This document shows, piece after piece, positions 17,187-26,027 of a DNA stretch of 64,000 bases. The stretch comes from Antarcticimicrobium sediminis. GTDB lineage: Bacteria; Pseudomonadota; Alphaproteobacteria; Rhodobacterales; Rhodobacteraceae. How positions within the stretch are numbered: position 1 is the first letter of the stretch; every line of letters begins with the position of its first letter. The stretch lies in contig NZ_SMFP01000019.1 of assembly GCF_004348975.1 (NCBI RefSeq), forward strand, positions 1 to 64,000. The letters run 5' to 3'. The notes under the pieces were generated by a model that made no database searches, had not been told where the DNA came from, and was given only the letters and a program-made list of their open reading frames with translations. A program made the position numbers and the translations under genes.

Positions 17187-18320
17187 TTAGTTGATCAGCG
17201 CATCCACATAGAGTTCTTCTGCGGCAATCTGGTTCTTGGCGTACCATTCATCGTTATACAGAATCTGGGTCGCCAGATTCTCGGGGCTGGATGGGTTCCA
17301 AGGTGCCAATTCGGCAGGGACCAGGGCAGCGGCCTCGGGGTTGATCGGGCCAGACCCGATCATCTCAAGCCATTTGACCTGAAGCTCGGGTTTCTGCGCA
17401 TGCGCGATAAGCTTCATGGTTTCTTCGGTTCCGGCGGGATTGCCCTTGGGGACAACCCAGATCCCCGGTGCGATGACACCGCCGTTGAAGCTTACGTTGA
17501 ACGAGCCCGTCTCCATTTGGTCCTTCAGCAGATGCGCGCGGGTGGACCAGATGTTGCCGATCGCAACCTCTTCTTGCAGGAACAGGTTTTGGCTGTCGCT
17601 GCCCGAGCCCCAAACAATGATGTTTTCGCGCAATTCGCGGAACTTGGCGATTGCGGCCTTGATGCCATCTTCAGTACCAAGCGCCTCGTAGACTTCGTTC
17701 AGCGGCACACCGCGCGCCATTGTGGCGCTCTCAAGCTGACCGCGCACCGATTTACGGAAGGTCCGCATGCCGGGGAAATCCTTGACGTTCCAGACATCTT
17801 CCCAAGATTGCGGAACGGCGCCGCCCAAAAGCTTAGGGTTGGTCGCCAGAACATAGGAATACACATAGTTGCCGACGCCATTGTTATAGGCGGTGCCTTC
17901 GAGAACCTTGGATTTGTCGACGATGGAATAGTCGATCGGCTGCGTGATGCCCTGCTGTTCAAGAATGATCGCCGAACCCGCGCCGCTGTCGCACAGATCC
18001 CAAACAACTGCGCCGCTTTCGACCATCGCACGGATTTTTCCTGCTGAGGGGCCGGACCCGTCAACAATAACCGGAATGCCGGTTTCGGCTGTATAGGTAT
18101 CGCAAATCACCTCTTGCAGCACGTCTTTTGCCGTGCCGCCCCAGTTGACGACGATGATCTCTTTGGCTTGGGCGGTGGCCTTTGTGCCCAGTGCGGGCAG
18201 AATGCCCAAGGCGCCCATTGCCGCGATAAAACCGCGCCGTGTCAGGCGGCCCTGTTTGTACCGCTCGACCGCAATATCTGCGATGTCACGTTTGGCTTCA
18301 AAATCTGTTGTGTCTTGCAT
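17187..18320 (-). CDS. ABC importer binding protein (PotD/PotF-type), Tat-like signal
   Basis: Extracytoplasmic binding protein of 377 residues. The N-terminus carries a twin-arginine-like sequence (GRLTRRGFIAAMGALGILPA, residues about 24-43) after a long charged n-region, which suggests Tat export rather than Sec. The mature protein starts near QAKEIIVVNWGG, the hallmark of spermidine/putrescine-type binding proteins. It lies between the ATPase and permease genes. The ligand is unknown. Confidence 0.9.
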   Translation of the reverse strand: MQDTTDFEAKRDIADIAVERYKQGRLTRRGFIAAMGALGILPALGTKATAQAKEIIVVNWGGTAKDVLQEVICDTYTAETGIPVIVDGSGPSAGKIRAMVESGAVVWDLCDSGAGSAIILEQQGITQPIDYSIVDKSKVLEGTAYNNGVGNYVYSYVLATNPKLLGGAVPQSWEDVWNVKDFPGMRTFRKSVRGQLESATMARGVPLNEVYEALGTEDGIKAAIAKFRELRENIIVWGSGSDSQNLFLQEEVAIGNIWSTRAHLLKDQMETGSFNVSFNGGVIAPGIWVVPKGNPAGTEETMKLIAHAQKPELQVKWLEMIGSGPINPEAAALVPAELAPWNPSSPENLATQILYNDEWYAKNQIAAEELYVDALIN

Positions 18321-18364
18321 GGTGGTGCTCCTTGTTGGTGGGGGATCGGGGTCTTTGCCCCTTG

Positions 18365-19435
18365 TTAATCTTCTGACAAAACGACGGGGGCGTCGGGGTC
18401 CCACCCGATGCTGACGGCAAGGCCGGCAACTGGGGTGATGTCGGTTTTCCAGGTCGGGCAAGAAATCAGCATCTCGCCCAGCGTCTCGTGTTTCACGATG
18501 ACCTGACAACGCTCGCCCAAATAGCTGACCTGCTTTACAACTGCGGGCAGGAACTCCTCGCCGGGGGCGCCAAGCTTCAGCCGCTCGGGACGCAGCGCAA
18601 GTTTGACGTCGGAGCCGGCAGCATTGTGCGTGTCGGTTTCGACGTTAAAGGCGACCCCTTTGGCGGCGCACTGCAACGTGGTTCCGGTCTGCGCGCCAAC
18701 CGTGACGTCGATAAAGTTCGACTTGCCTAGAAAATCGGCAACGAATTTGTTGCGGGGGCGATTGTAAAGCGTATTGGGATCGCCCTGTTGCTGGATGCTT
18801 CCGTCTTTCAGGATGATGATCCGGTCGGACATCGACAACGCTTCGTCCTGATCGTGGGTCACGTAGATGAACGTCACACCCAATTGATTGTGCAGTGCTT
18901 TCAGCTCCCACTGCAAATCGGCGCGAAGCTTCTTGTCGAGGGCTGACAAGGGCTCGTCCAGCAACAGGACCTGCGGGCTGAATGACATGGCGCGTGCCAG
19001 CGCGATGCGCTGCTGCTGGCCGCCGGAAAGCTGCGATGGCATGCGATCCGCGAAGGCCCCCATTTGCACCATTTCAAGCGCGTCATTTACCTTTTTCTGA
19101 ATCTCGGCTGCCGGTTTTTTGCGCACCTTCAGCGGAAAGCCCACATTTTCCCGCACCGTCATGGTCGGGAACAGGGCATACCCCTGAAAAACCATACCGA
19201 AATCGCGATGTTCCGGCGGGCGGTTGGTTATGTCCTCGGACCGCAACGTCAGGCTGCCGCCATCCATTTTGATGAAGCCGGCAATCGCACTGAGCAGGGT
19301 GGTCTTTCCAGATCCCGAAGGGCCCAACAGGGTCAGAAACTCACCTTCGGCGACATCGAGGTTCACCTGATCCAATGCGCGTATGCTGCCGTAAGTTTTA
19401 ACTGCATCATTGATCGAGAGAATAGGTGAAGTCAT
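18365..19435 (-). CDS. ABC importer ATPase (PotA-like)
   Basis: ATPase of about 356 residues with Walker A GPSGSGKTT, signature LSGGQQQR, Walker B LLLDEPLS and H-loop YVTHDQDEA, followed by a TOBE domain (about 270-350). The ATG at 19435 puts the fold in normal register, although its ribosome-binding site is weak; a GTG at 19504 would add 23 unlikely residues. First gene of the seven-gene operon ATPase-SBP-permease-permease-amidohydrolase-DUF1028-oxidoreductase, with a LysR-type box about 110 bp upstream. Confidence 0.92.
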   Translation of the reverse strand: MTSPILSINDAVKTYGSIRALDQVNLDVAEGEFLTLLGPSGSGKTTLLSAIAGFIKMDGGSLTLRSEDITNRPPEHRDFGMVFQGYALFPTMTVRENVGFPLKVRKKPAAEIQKKVNDALEMVQMGAFADRMPSQLSGGQQQRIALARAMSFSPQVLLLDEPLSALDKKLRADLQWELKALHNQLGVTFIYVTHDQDEALSMSDRIIILKDGSIQQQGDPNTLYNRPRNKFVADFLGKSNFIDVTVGAQTGTTLQCAAKGVAFNVETDTHNAAGSDVKLALRPERLKLGAPGEEFLPAVVKQVSYLGERCQVIVKHETLGEMLISCPTWKTDITPVAGLAVSIGWDPDAPVVLSED

Positions 19436-19542
19436 CTGGTCAACATATCCGTTCTGCACAGCTTCAAGACCCGGTTGGATCTCGTTCCCAGCGAAAGGGA
19501 ACACGGCAGAAAGCGTTTATGAAATAAAAAAGATACCCTCGT

Positions 19543-19561
19543 GTATATTCTGGAGTTATAC
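19543..19561. promoter_or_regulatory. Candidate LysR box GTATA-N9-TATAC
   Basis: Inverted repeat between the end of the lysR gene and the start of the PotA-like gene. Its minus-strand half, TATAACT, is shared with the second site at 20479-20494 upstream of lysR. A dyad with AT-rich arms of this size fits a LysR T-N11-A binding site controlling the importer operon. Confidence 0.45.
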
Positions 19562-19569
19562 CATTTGGG

Positions 19570-20475
19570 CTAGGTCAGGTCGGGTGCGCCTTCGTTTTTC
19601 AGGAAAGCAGACAGGTAATCCTGAAATTGCATCGCCAGATTTGACGTCGGAAAAAGTTTGGACGTGATGCCGTGCATCGTTATCGGCAGAACGGGTTTGG
19701 TGGGCCGTATCGCGATCGACGTGGTCTGCTGTCCGATCAAGGCAAAGCTGTCGACCAGCGCAACACCCAGACCGCTGCGCACCATCTCCAGTGCTGTCGC
19801 CGTGTGGCGGACCTCGCAAAAGAAGCGCCGCTCCAACCCTCGGTCGGAAAAGACATTGTCGATGACCTGGCCAAGCGGTGTGAGCGCGGCATAGGAAATG
19901 TGGTTGACGTGGTTCAGGTCGGTGACCGAGATGCGATCCAGCAGCGCCAGTTCGTGATCGGGGGGGCAGATGCACATCAATTGACCATCCCCGATTTGAC
20001 GCACATAGACCGCGGGCAGACGGGGCGGGGTGATGGAAAGCCCCAGATCCGCGCGCCCACTGCCCAGCCGTCGGGTGATTTCATCAACGCCTCCCAGCTC
20101 GATCGAAAGCTGCAGCTTGGGGCGGGTTTTCATGAACAGCCCCAGCACGCGCGGCAGGATGCTGTGACCAATCGACGGGGTTGCGACGATGCTCAGGCGT
20201 CCCATCGTGCCGCCTTTCAGTTCGCCGATGATGTTGTCGATCCGTTTTTGCTGCATGAACAGATGTTGTGCTTCCTGCGCGATGTGCAGGGCCTCTTTGG
20301 TTGGAGTCAGGCGCCCGTGTTCGCGTTTGAACAGGGCAAAGCCGATGGCATCTTCGGTGTGTCGAATCATATTGCTGATCGCGGGCTGGCTGACATTCAG
20401 CAGCTGTGCCGCGCGCGCGGTTGTGCCCACTTCTATCACGGTCGAAAGAACCTCGAGCTGGCGCGCGCTGATCAT
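19570..20475 (-). CDS. LysR-family transcriptional regulator
   Basis: Regulator of 301 residues. The N-terminal winged helix (about 1-60) has the LysR pattern ARQLEVLSTVIEVGTTARAA and NVSQPAISNMIRHTE; the remaining 230 residues are the periplasmic-binding-like co-inducer domain. It is divergent from the N-carbamoyl amino-acid amidohydrolase gene and upstream of the importer operon in the same direction. It probably activates one or both in response to a pathway intermediate. Confidence 0.93.
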   Translation of the reverse strand: MISARQLEVLSTVIEVGTTARAAQLLNVSQPAISNMIRHTEDAIGFALFKREHGRLTPTKEALHIAQEAQHLFMQQKRIDNIIGELKGGTMGRLSIVATPSIGHSILPRVLGLFMKTRPKLQLSIELGGVDEITRRLGSGRADLGLSITPPRLPAVYVRQIGDGQLMCICPPDHELALLDRISVTDLNHVNHISYAALTPLGQVIDNVFSDRGLERRFFCEVRHTATALEMVRSGLGVALVDSFALIGQQTTSIAIRPTKPVLPITMHGITSKLFPTSNLAMQFQDYLSAFLKNEGAPDLT

Positions 20476-20479
20476 ATGT

Positions 20480-20494
20480 ATAACTTTCTATTAT
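20480..20494. promoter_or_regulatory. Candidate LysR box ATAA-N7-TTAT
   Basis: Perfect inverted repeat immediately upstream of lysR and about 80 bp upstream of the divergent carbamoylase gene. It contains a T-N11-A core and shares TATAACT with the site at 19543-19561. It is the expected place for LysR autoregulation and divergent activation. Confidence 0.5.
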
Positions 20495-20574
20495 TCGGGA
20501 GGGTTCAGAAATTATTTCACAATGATGGTTTGGCTGTCTAGCAAAAAGAAAACCGGTCTTCGCAGGAGAGTTTC

Positions 20575-21510
20575 GTGAGCAGGAAAGAGATTTTTGCGGT
20601 CGCACAACTGGGGCCGATACACCTTGCCGATACCAGAGCGGCCGTCGTGGCGCGCCTAATCGACATGCTGCGCGAGGCCCATGGGCGGGGCGCGCGCTGG
20701 GTCACCTTTCCCGAACTGGCGCTCACGACATTTTTTCCGCGTTACATCTACGAGACACCGGAAGAATACGACGTCTTCTTTGAAGAAGGTCTGCCTTCGC
20801 CGGCGATGATCCCGCTTTTTGATCTCGCCAAGGACTTGGGCGTGGGATTCTATCTGGGATATGCCGAAAAGGTGACCGAACAAGGGGTCGTCCGGCGTTT
20901 CAACACTTCGGTTCTTGTCGGTCCCGACGGCGCAATTTTGGGCAAGTATCGCAAGATTCATCTGCCCGGCACCAAAGACCCGATTGGCGATCTGGAATTC
21001 GAACACCTTGAAAAACGTTATTTCGAGGTGGGCGATCTGGGCTTTCCCACCTTCGCCACACCCTCGGGGCGTTTTGGCATGTGTATCTGCAATGACAGGC
21101 GTTGGCCTGAAACCTTCCGGGTAATGGCCTTGCGCGGGGCCGAGGTTTTCATGCTGGGTTATAATACGCCGACCCGAAACATTCACCATCCCGAAGCGGC
21201 CCACTTGCGAGAGTTCCATAATCGGCTCAGCCTTGAATCGGCCGCCTACCAGAATGGCGCTTGGGTCATGGCCGCCGCGAAATGCGGGTCCGAGGATGGG
21301 TTCGCGATGATTGGCGGCTCTGCCATCGTGGCGCCGACAGGGGAAGTCGTCGCGCGTGCGATTTCGGAAGAGGACGAGGTCATCACCCATAATTGCGACC
21401 TGGATCTGGGGAAATATATCCGCCGCTCGGTCTTTGATTTCGCCCGCCATCGCAGGATTGAACATTACGGGCCAATCACGGAACAAACGGGGGTGGAGAT
21501 TCCGGAATGA
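20575..21510 (+). CDS. N-carbamoyl-D-amino-acid amidohydrolase (carbamoylase)
   Basis: Nitrilase-superfamily enzyme of 311 residues that hydrolyses N-carbamoyl amino acids to the amino acid, CO2 and ammonia. The catalytic triad sits exactly where the Agrobacterium enzyme has it: E47 (FPELALTTFFP), K127 (KYRKIHLPG) and C172 (MCICNDRRWPE). Extended similarity includes RRFNTS, HLEKRYFE-GDLGFP and SYQNGAW-like segments. GTG start with AGGAGAG upstream. It is divergent from lysR and overlaps a DUF1028 gene by 4 nt. This is the terminal enzyme of hydantoin-type degradation, but no hydantoinase or racemase is recognised nearby. Confidence 0.92.
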   Translation: MSRKEIFAVAQLGPIHLADTRAAVVARLIDMLREAHGRGARWVTFPELALTTFFPRYIYETPEEYDVFFEEGLPSPAMIPLFDLAKDLGVGFYLGYAEKVTEQGVVRRFNTSVLVGPDGAILGKYRKIHLPGTKDPIGDLEFEHLEKRYFEVGDLGFPTFATPSGRFGMCICNDRRWPETFRVMALRGAEVFMLGYNTPTRNIHHPEAAHLREFHNRLSLESAAYQNGAWVMAAAKCGSEDGFAMIGGSAIVAPTGEVVARAISEEDEVITHNCDLDLGKYIRRSVFDFARHRRIEHYGPITEQTGVEIPE

Positions 21511-22172
21511 CATATTCACTGGCTGGAAGAGACCCGGAAACGGGCGATATCGGCTTCGCCGTGACAACCTCTTCGGTTTGCGTCGGCGCCCGTGTGGGGG
21601 CGGTGACCGATGGGTGCGTGGTGTTTTCACAAGCGCGCACCGACCCTCGTTTGCACCCGGTGGGGTTGCGAAAGTGGGAAGAGACGGGCGATGCGGGCCA
21701 AGTCTTGGATGCGATGAAAACTGCTGCAACCGCATTGCATTGGCGGCAATTGGGCGTGTTTCCGGCAACCGGTGAACCGCTGCACTTCACCGGGTCTTCC
21801 TGTCTGGATTCGGCGGGCGGTTTGGTCGGGAAGGAGTGTCTGGCGCTGGGGAACTTTCTTGGATCTGACGCTGTTTTGCCAGCTATGGTGCAGGGATTTG
21901 AGACGGCCTCGGGCCATCTTGCGACACGGCTGATGGCGGGAATGCTGGCAGGCGAGGCCGCCGGCAGCGAAAGGGATCCGCTGCAATCCGCGACCGTTGT
22001 CGTGCTTGGTGCGGATCATTTGAAAGACGTCGATCTGCGGATGGATTCCTCGACAACGCCGCTTCAGGATTTGATGGACCTTCTGGTGGCCTGGCTTCCG
22101 AAAGCACCGGCTTATCGCGTCCGTGCGATTGATCCCGATGCGGCTGAAATGTCCAGCAAGATCGAACACTAA
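21507..22172 (+). CDS. DUF1028 protein, possible Ntn-type hydrolase (copy 2)
   Basis: Protein of 221 residues starting MTYSLAGRDPETGDIGFAVT, with Thr2 available as a potential N-terminal nucleophile. Family motifs include VGARVGAVTDGCVVFSQART, GSSCLDSAG and KECLALGNFL. The ATGA overlap with the carbamoylase gene implies coordinated production. It is a paralogue of the minus-strand gene at 13370-14131, sharing the RTD-R-motif and the KDCLALGN/KECLALGN block. Its activity is not established; association with a carbamoylase suggests an amide or peptide-like substrate. Confidence 0.87.
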   Translation: MTYSLAGRDPETGDIGFAVTTSSVCVGARVGAVTDGCVVFSQARTDPRLHPVGLRKWEETGDAGQVLDAMKTAATALHWRQLGVFPATGEPLHFTGSSCLDSAGGLVGKECLALGNFLGSDAVLPAMVQGFETASGHLATRLMAGMLAGEAAGSERDPLQSATVVVLGADHLKDVDLRMDSSTTPLQDLMDLLVAWLPKAPAYRVRAIDPDAAEMSSKIEH

Positions 22173-22456
22173 ATCAGGAGACCTGACGCCCGAACGGGCT
22201 GTCTGACGACCTGAAACTTCGCGATTTTGGCGGGGCGATTTTTCGCCGCTTTTCCCGGAAAATCCGCGCCGCAACGCGTTTTCGCCTCGCCTCCTCGCAG
22301 GATTTGGCTCTGTTCCGTCGCGCCCGTGCCTTGTCGCAACTCCTGAGAGGCGGCGATGGCGTGCAATGCGATGCGGGCCGACCGGTTGGCGCGTCTGAAG
22401 CCGTATTTCTCTTCGCGCTCAAAAGTTTCTTCGTGCTCGCGCGCATTCAAACCCAG
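22173..22456. other. Convergent spacer, unassigned
   Basis: Region between the 3' ends of two convergent operons. It has a small GCCCG-AA-CGGGC hairpin near 22188-22199 and a minus-strand open frame of 93 codons (22169-22450) without a ribosome-binding site or recognised motif. I see no terminator with a T-run and make no gene call. Confidence 0.35.
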
Positions 22457-23548
22457 CTACGTCATTGAATTTCGTGCGTTGGCCATGACCGCAAGCCGCG
22501 CAGCCAAGGCAGGCGTCGGGGTTGGCGCGGGCGGGAAGACCATTGGCGCGCGTTGATCCGCGTGGTGGCACGCAATGCGGGTGGGTCCGCCATCGACAGC
22601 GTCGATTTCGGGCCGCGTGCTGCGACACAGATCAGTTGCCAGAGGGCAGCGCGACGCAAACGCACATCCCGGCCCCAGATTAAGCGCCGATGGCGCCTCG
22701 CCAGAGGGCGGTTCGGAGGCAACCCGCAAGCCCGGAACCGGGCGCGGCGCGGCCTGTATCAAGGCACGGGTGTAGGGGTGGCGCGGATCGGCGAACAGCG
22801 ATTCAGCCGGCGCTTCTTCAACGATGCGGCCAAGATACATCACGGCAACGCGGTCTGCGATGTGGCGGACCACGGACAGGTCGTGCGAAATGAAAACATA
22901 GGCCATCCCGAAATCACGTTGCAGATCCTGCATAAGGTTCACGATTTGCGCCTGAACTGAAACGTCCAAGGCAGACACAGGTTCGTCGCAGACGATCAAT
23001 CGCGGGCGGGTTGAAATGGCGCGCGCTATGCAGATCCTTTGGCGCTGTCCCCCCGAAAATTCGTGCGGATAGCGATCAGCATGGTGCGGTGCCAGCCCGA
23101 CCCTTACCAATAGTTTGTTCACGGTTTCATGGGCGCGTTTTCCGGTGGCGATATTGTGAAGCAACAAGGGCTCCAGCAGCGTTTCGCGCACGGTCATGCG
23201 TGGGTTGAGCGATCCGAAGGGATCTTGGAACACCATCTGCATATTGCGCCGAAGCGCTTGAAGCCGATGGGGCGGCAGCTTGGAGATATCCTCGCCATCC
23301 AGTTTCACCGAACCAGACGTCGGTTCCAACAGACGCAGCAATGCGCGGCCCGTGGTTGATTTCCCACAGCCGGATTCTCCGACGATTGCCAGTGTTTCAC
23401 CTTTCCCAACTGAAAATGAGACATCTGACACGGCCTGAACCACGTGCTTGGAGCCCTGAAGGAAACCGCCGCCCAACGGGAAGTGTTTGGTCAAACCCGA
23501 TACCTCAAGAACGGGCGTTGGCAGCGCGGGGGTCTTTGGTGTGGTCAT
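22457..23548 (-). CDS. Dipeptide/oligopeptide ABC ATPase (DppF-like)
   Basis: ATPase of 363 residues: Walker [10 protein letters not shown], signature FSGGQRQR, Walker [13 protein letters not shown] and the C-terminal oligopeptide/nickel cysteine motif ([14 protein letters not shown]). The start at 23548 overlaps the preceding ATPase gene by 4 nt. A proline/alanine-rich tail of about 25 residues follows the cysteine domain. It is one of two ATPases of the importer encoded by 22457-29529. Confidence 0.92.
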   Translation of the reverse strand: MTTPKTPALPTPVLEVSGLTKHFPLGGGFLQGSKHVVQAVSDVSFSVGKGETLAIVGESGCGKSTTGRALLRLLEPTSGSVKLDGEDISKLPPHRLQALRRNMQMVFQDPFGSLNPRMTVRETLLEPLLLHNIATGKRAHETVNKLLVRVGLAPHHADRYPHEFSGGQRQRICIARAISTRPRLIVCDEPVSALDVSVQAQIVNLMQDLQRDFGMAYVFISHDLSVVRHIADRVAVMYLGRIVEEAPAESLFADPRHPYTRALIQAAPRPVPGLRVASEPPSGEAPSALNLGPGCAFASRCPLATDLCRSTRPEIDAVDGGPTRIACHHADQRAPMVFPPAPTPTPALAARLAVMANARNSMT

Positions 23549-24528
23549 ACCGAAATCTCCTCGATGGGGGCGCGCCAGCAGGCGACCAGCCAGTCCTTGC
23601 CGATTTCGCGCAGCGGTGGTTGGCTGGCACGGCATTCTTCGGTGGCGAGGGGGCAGCGCGATGCAAAACGGCATCCTGCGGGCATGGCCCATGGCGGTGG
23701 AACCGAACCGGGAATGGTCTCCAGCCGGTCGGAATTGGTATCCAGACGCGGCACCGCAGCCATAAGCCCAAGCGTGTAGGGGTGCATTGGTCCATTGAAC
23801 AGATCCCGCGCGGGGGCGCGCTCAACGACCTTGCCCGCATACATGACCACAACATCATCACAGGTTTCCGCAACGACACCAAGGTCGTGGGTGATCAGCA
23901 TGATGGCAGCGCCAGTCCGGTCCGACAAATCGCGCATCAGATCAAGGATCTGCGCCTGAATGGTCACATCCAGCGCCGTCGTCGGTTCATCCGCGATCAG
24001 CAGGTCGGGGTTGTTGGCCAGTGCCAGCGCGATCATGACGCGCTGGCGTTGACCGCCGGACAGTTGGTGGGGGAAGTCGTCAACACGTTTCGACGGCGAG
24101 GGCAGGCGCACCAGATCAAGCAGTTCGATCGCGCGTTCGCGGGCCTCGCGACGGTTGGTCATACCGTGGGCGCGCAGGCATTCGATGATCTGTGCGCCGA
24201 CCGTGTAGACCGGGTTCAGCGAGGTCATCGGTTCTTGAAACACCATGCCCATGCGGCCGCCGCGCAGCGCGCGACGTTCCGAATTGGACATGCTCAGCAG
24301 GTCGCGCCCCTCAAACAGGACTTCGCCGCCAACGTATCGCCCCGGCGGGGTCGGTATCAAACCCATGATCCCCAAAGAGGTCACCGATTTGCCGCAGCCG
24401 GATTCCCCCACGATGCCCAGCGTAGCGCCGCGGTTGACCGTAAAGCTGACACCGTCCACCGCCATGAACGTGCCGGTATCGGTCTTGAATTCGATTTTTA
24501 GGTCACGAACATCGAGTAGGGGAGTCAT
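23545..24528 (-). CDS. Dipeptide/oligopeptide ABC ATPase (DppD-like)
   Basis: ATPase of 327 residues with [28 protein letters not shown] and the C-terminal [14 protein letters not shown] motif that can bind an iron-sulfur centre in some relatives. It overlaps genes on both sides by 4 nt, so it belongs to a tightly coupled operon. Confidence 0.92.
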   Translation of the reverse strand: MTPLLDVRDLKIEFKTDTGTFMAVDGVSFTVNRGATLGIVGESGCGKSVTSLGIMGLIPTPPGRYVGGEVLFEGRDLLSMSNSERRALRGGRMGMVFQEPMTSLNPVYTVGAQIIECLRAHGMTNRREARERAIELLDLVRLPSPSKRVDDFPHQLSGGQRQRVMIALALANNPDLLIADEPTTALDVTIQAQILDLMRDLSDRTGAAIMLITHDLGVVAETCDDVVVMYAGKVVERAPARDLFNGPMHPYTLGLMAAVPRLDTNSDRLETIPGSVPPPWAMPAGCRFASRCPLATEECRASQPPLREIGKDWLVACWRAPIEEISV

Positions 24529-25967
24529 GAATCGCCTCGAAGGTAATTGATCGGCGCCGCCTCGTCATGGGTTCGGTTACGGAAATCGAGGGTCTGGAAC
24601 GCCTCGGCCGCGCGGGCTTGCGCTGCCTCAAGACCGTCAAGCGCCTCATCCAGATCAAAGGTGGTCAACACGCCGTCGCGGACCAGGGCCTTGCCGTCGA
24701 CAAAGGTATCGGTGACAGCGCGTTCGCCCGCGACGTAGATCAACGAGGCCAGAGGATCGCGCAAGGGCCGCATCGCACGATGGCTGATGTCGGCAAGGAA
24801 CAGGTCCGCTTTCATACCCGGGGCCAGTTTTCCGATATCATCCATCCCCAGCACCGAGGCGCCGCCAGTTGTCGCCGCGTCAAATGCGCTGGTGGTGCGC
24901 AGATCGTAGGGGTTTTGGGAAATGATCCGCGAGTTGATGAGGGCGTGCCGGATTTCTTCAAGCATATTATGCGGATAGGTGTCGGTCCCGATCCCCATCG
25001 GGATGCCATTGCGCAGATAGCGGCCAAACGTATTCATGGTCACGCCGCGGCGTTGGAACACGGTCGGGCAATGCGCCACGGCAGCGCCGGAACTTTTAAG
25101 GGTGTCGAAATCCTCGGCCCCGGGCCAAGCGGTCCACGGGTGATCGTTCAGAAAGATGCCGTGGCCGATAATCACGCCGTCCGTCAATACGCCCAGATCA
25201 TCCAGCCATTCAATCGGCGTGCGACCGTGGCGCGACGTGATTTCGTTGAATTCGACCATGCTTTGCGCCGCATGGATTTGCATTTTCACGCCACGCGATT
25301 GTGCCTCGGCAAAGCTGTTGCGGATCAGCTCAGCGGAACATGTGTCGATCTGCGCCGGGGCAACCATGCCCGACAACCGGTCGCAGGGATGCGCGATTGC
25401 CTCATCGACCACTTTCAACGCCTCATCCATGACGCCGCGCCCGTCATCCTCTGCCCATTCGTATTCGACGGAATGGCCGGTTTTGGTGAACCAGCGGGCC
25501 GAACGATACATCGGTGCAATCACGACGCGCAGACCGGATTGTTCCGCCAGATCCAGCCAGTTCTCATAAGGCACGGACAGGTCGACCACGGTCGTCACGC
25601 CGGACAACGCCAGTTCGGAATAGGCCACGCGGGTGGCAAAGGGGGTGCCCTGTGCGTCAGGGCGAAACAGAGGCATGAATTCGTAGAGCGAGGACATCCG
25701 CAACCCGGGAGAGCCGAGCTCATCCAGCATGCCCTTGTTCATGGCTTCGGAAGAGGGGTGCGAGTGGATGTTTACAAGGCCGGGGCTGACAAGACGTTTG
25801 GACCCGTCGATCTCTTCCGCGACCGGTCCTTCCCAGGTTCCGCCAACTTGCAGAATTCCGGTGTCGTCAAAAGCAAGGTCTTGGTTCTGCAAAAGCGTAT
25901 GGCCATCCGCATCGGCATCCCAAGCGATGATGTAGGCGGCGTTCCTGATGACGGTGGGGCTGGTCAT
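24525..25967 (-). CDS. Amidohydrolase, cytosine-deaminase-like family
   Basis: Hydrolase of 480 residues. Metal-binding residues appear in [23 protein letters not shown] and the [10 protein letters not shown] aspartate. The beginning ([12 protein letters not shown]) and end (ADLFLADIS) form the composite beta-sandwich common to the superfamily. It differs clearly from the amidohydrolase at 14149, so it is not a recent duplicate. Encoded between the ATPases and the binding protein of a peptide-type importer, it probably acts on the imported compound. Confidence 0.9.
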   Translation of the reverse strand: MTSPTVIRNAAYIIAWDADADGHTLLQNQDLAFDDTGILQVGGTWEGPVAEEIDGSKRLVSPGLVNIHSHPSSEAMNKGMLDELGSPGLRMSSLYEFMPLFRPDAQGTPFATRVAYSELALSGVTTVVDLSVPYENWLDLAEQSGLRVVIAPMYRSARWFTKTGHSVEYEWAEDDGRGVMDEALKVVDEAIAHPCDRLSGMVAPAQIDTCSAELIRNSFAEAQSRGVKMQIHAAQSMVEFNEITSRHGRTPIEWLDDLGVLTDGVIIGHGIFLNDHPWTAWPGAEDFDTLKSSGAAVAHCPTVFQRRGVTMNTFGRYLRNGIPMGIGTDTYPHNMLEEIRHALINSRIISQNPYDLRTTSAFDAATTGGASVLGMDDIGKLAPGMKADLFLADISHRAMRPLRDPLASLIYVAGERAVTDTFVDGKALVRDGVLTTFDLDEALDGLEAAQARAAEAFQTLDFRNRTHDEAAPINYLRGDS

Positions 25968-26027
25968 GTTATCTGTCCTGTTGTGCGAAGGCTGGGCCGC
26001 CCGGAAAGCCCGGACGACCCGTGATCT

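Noticed and set aside
22169-22450. 93-codon minus-strand frame after the DppF-like gene
   Set aside because: No ribosome-binding site, composition resembles non-coding shadow, and a competing frame exists over the same bases.
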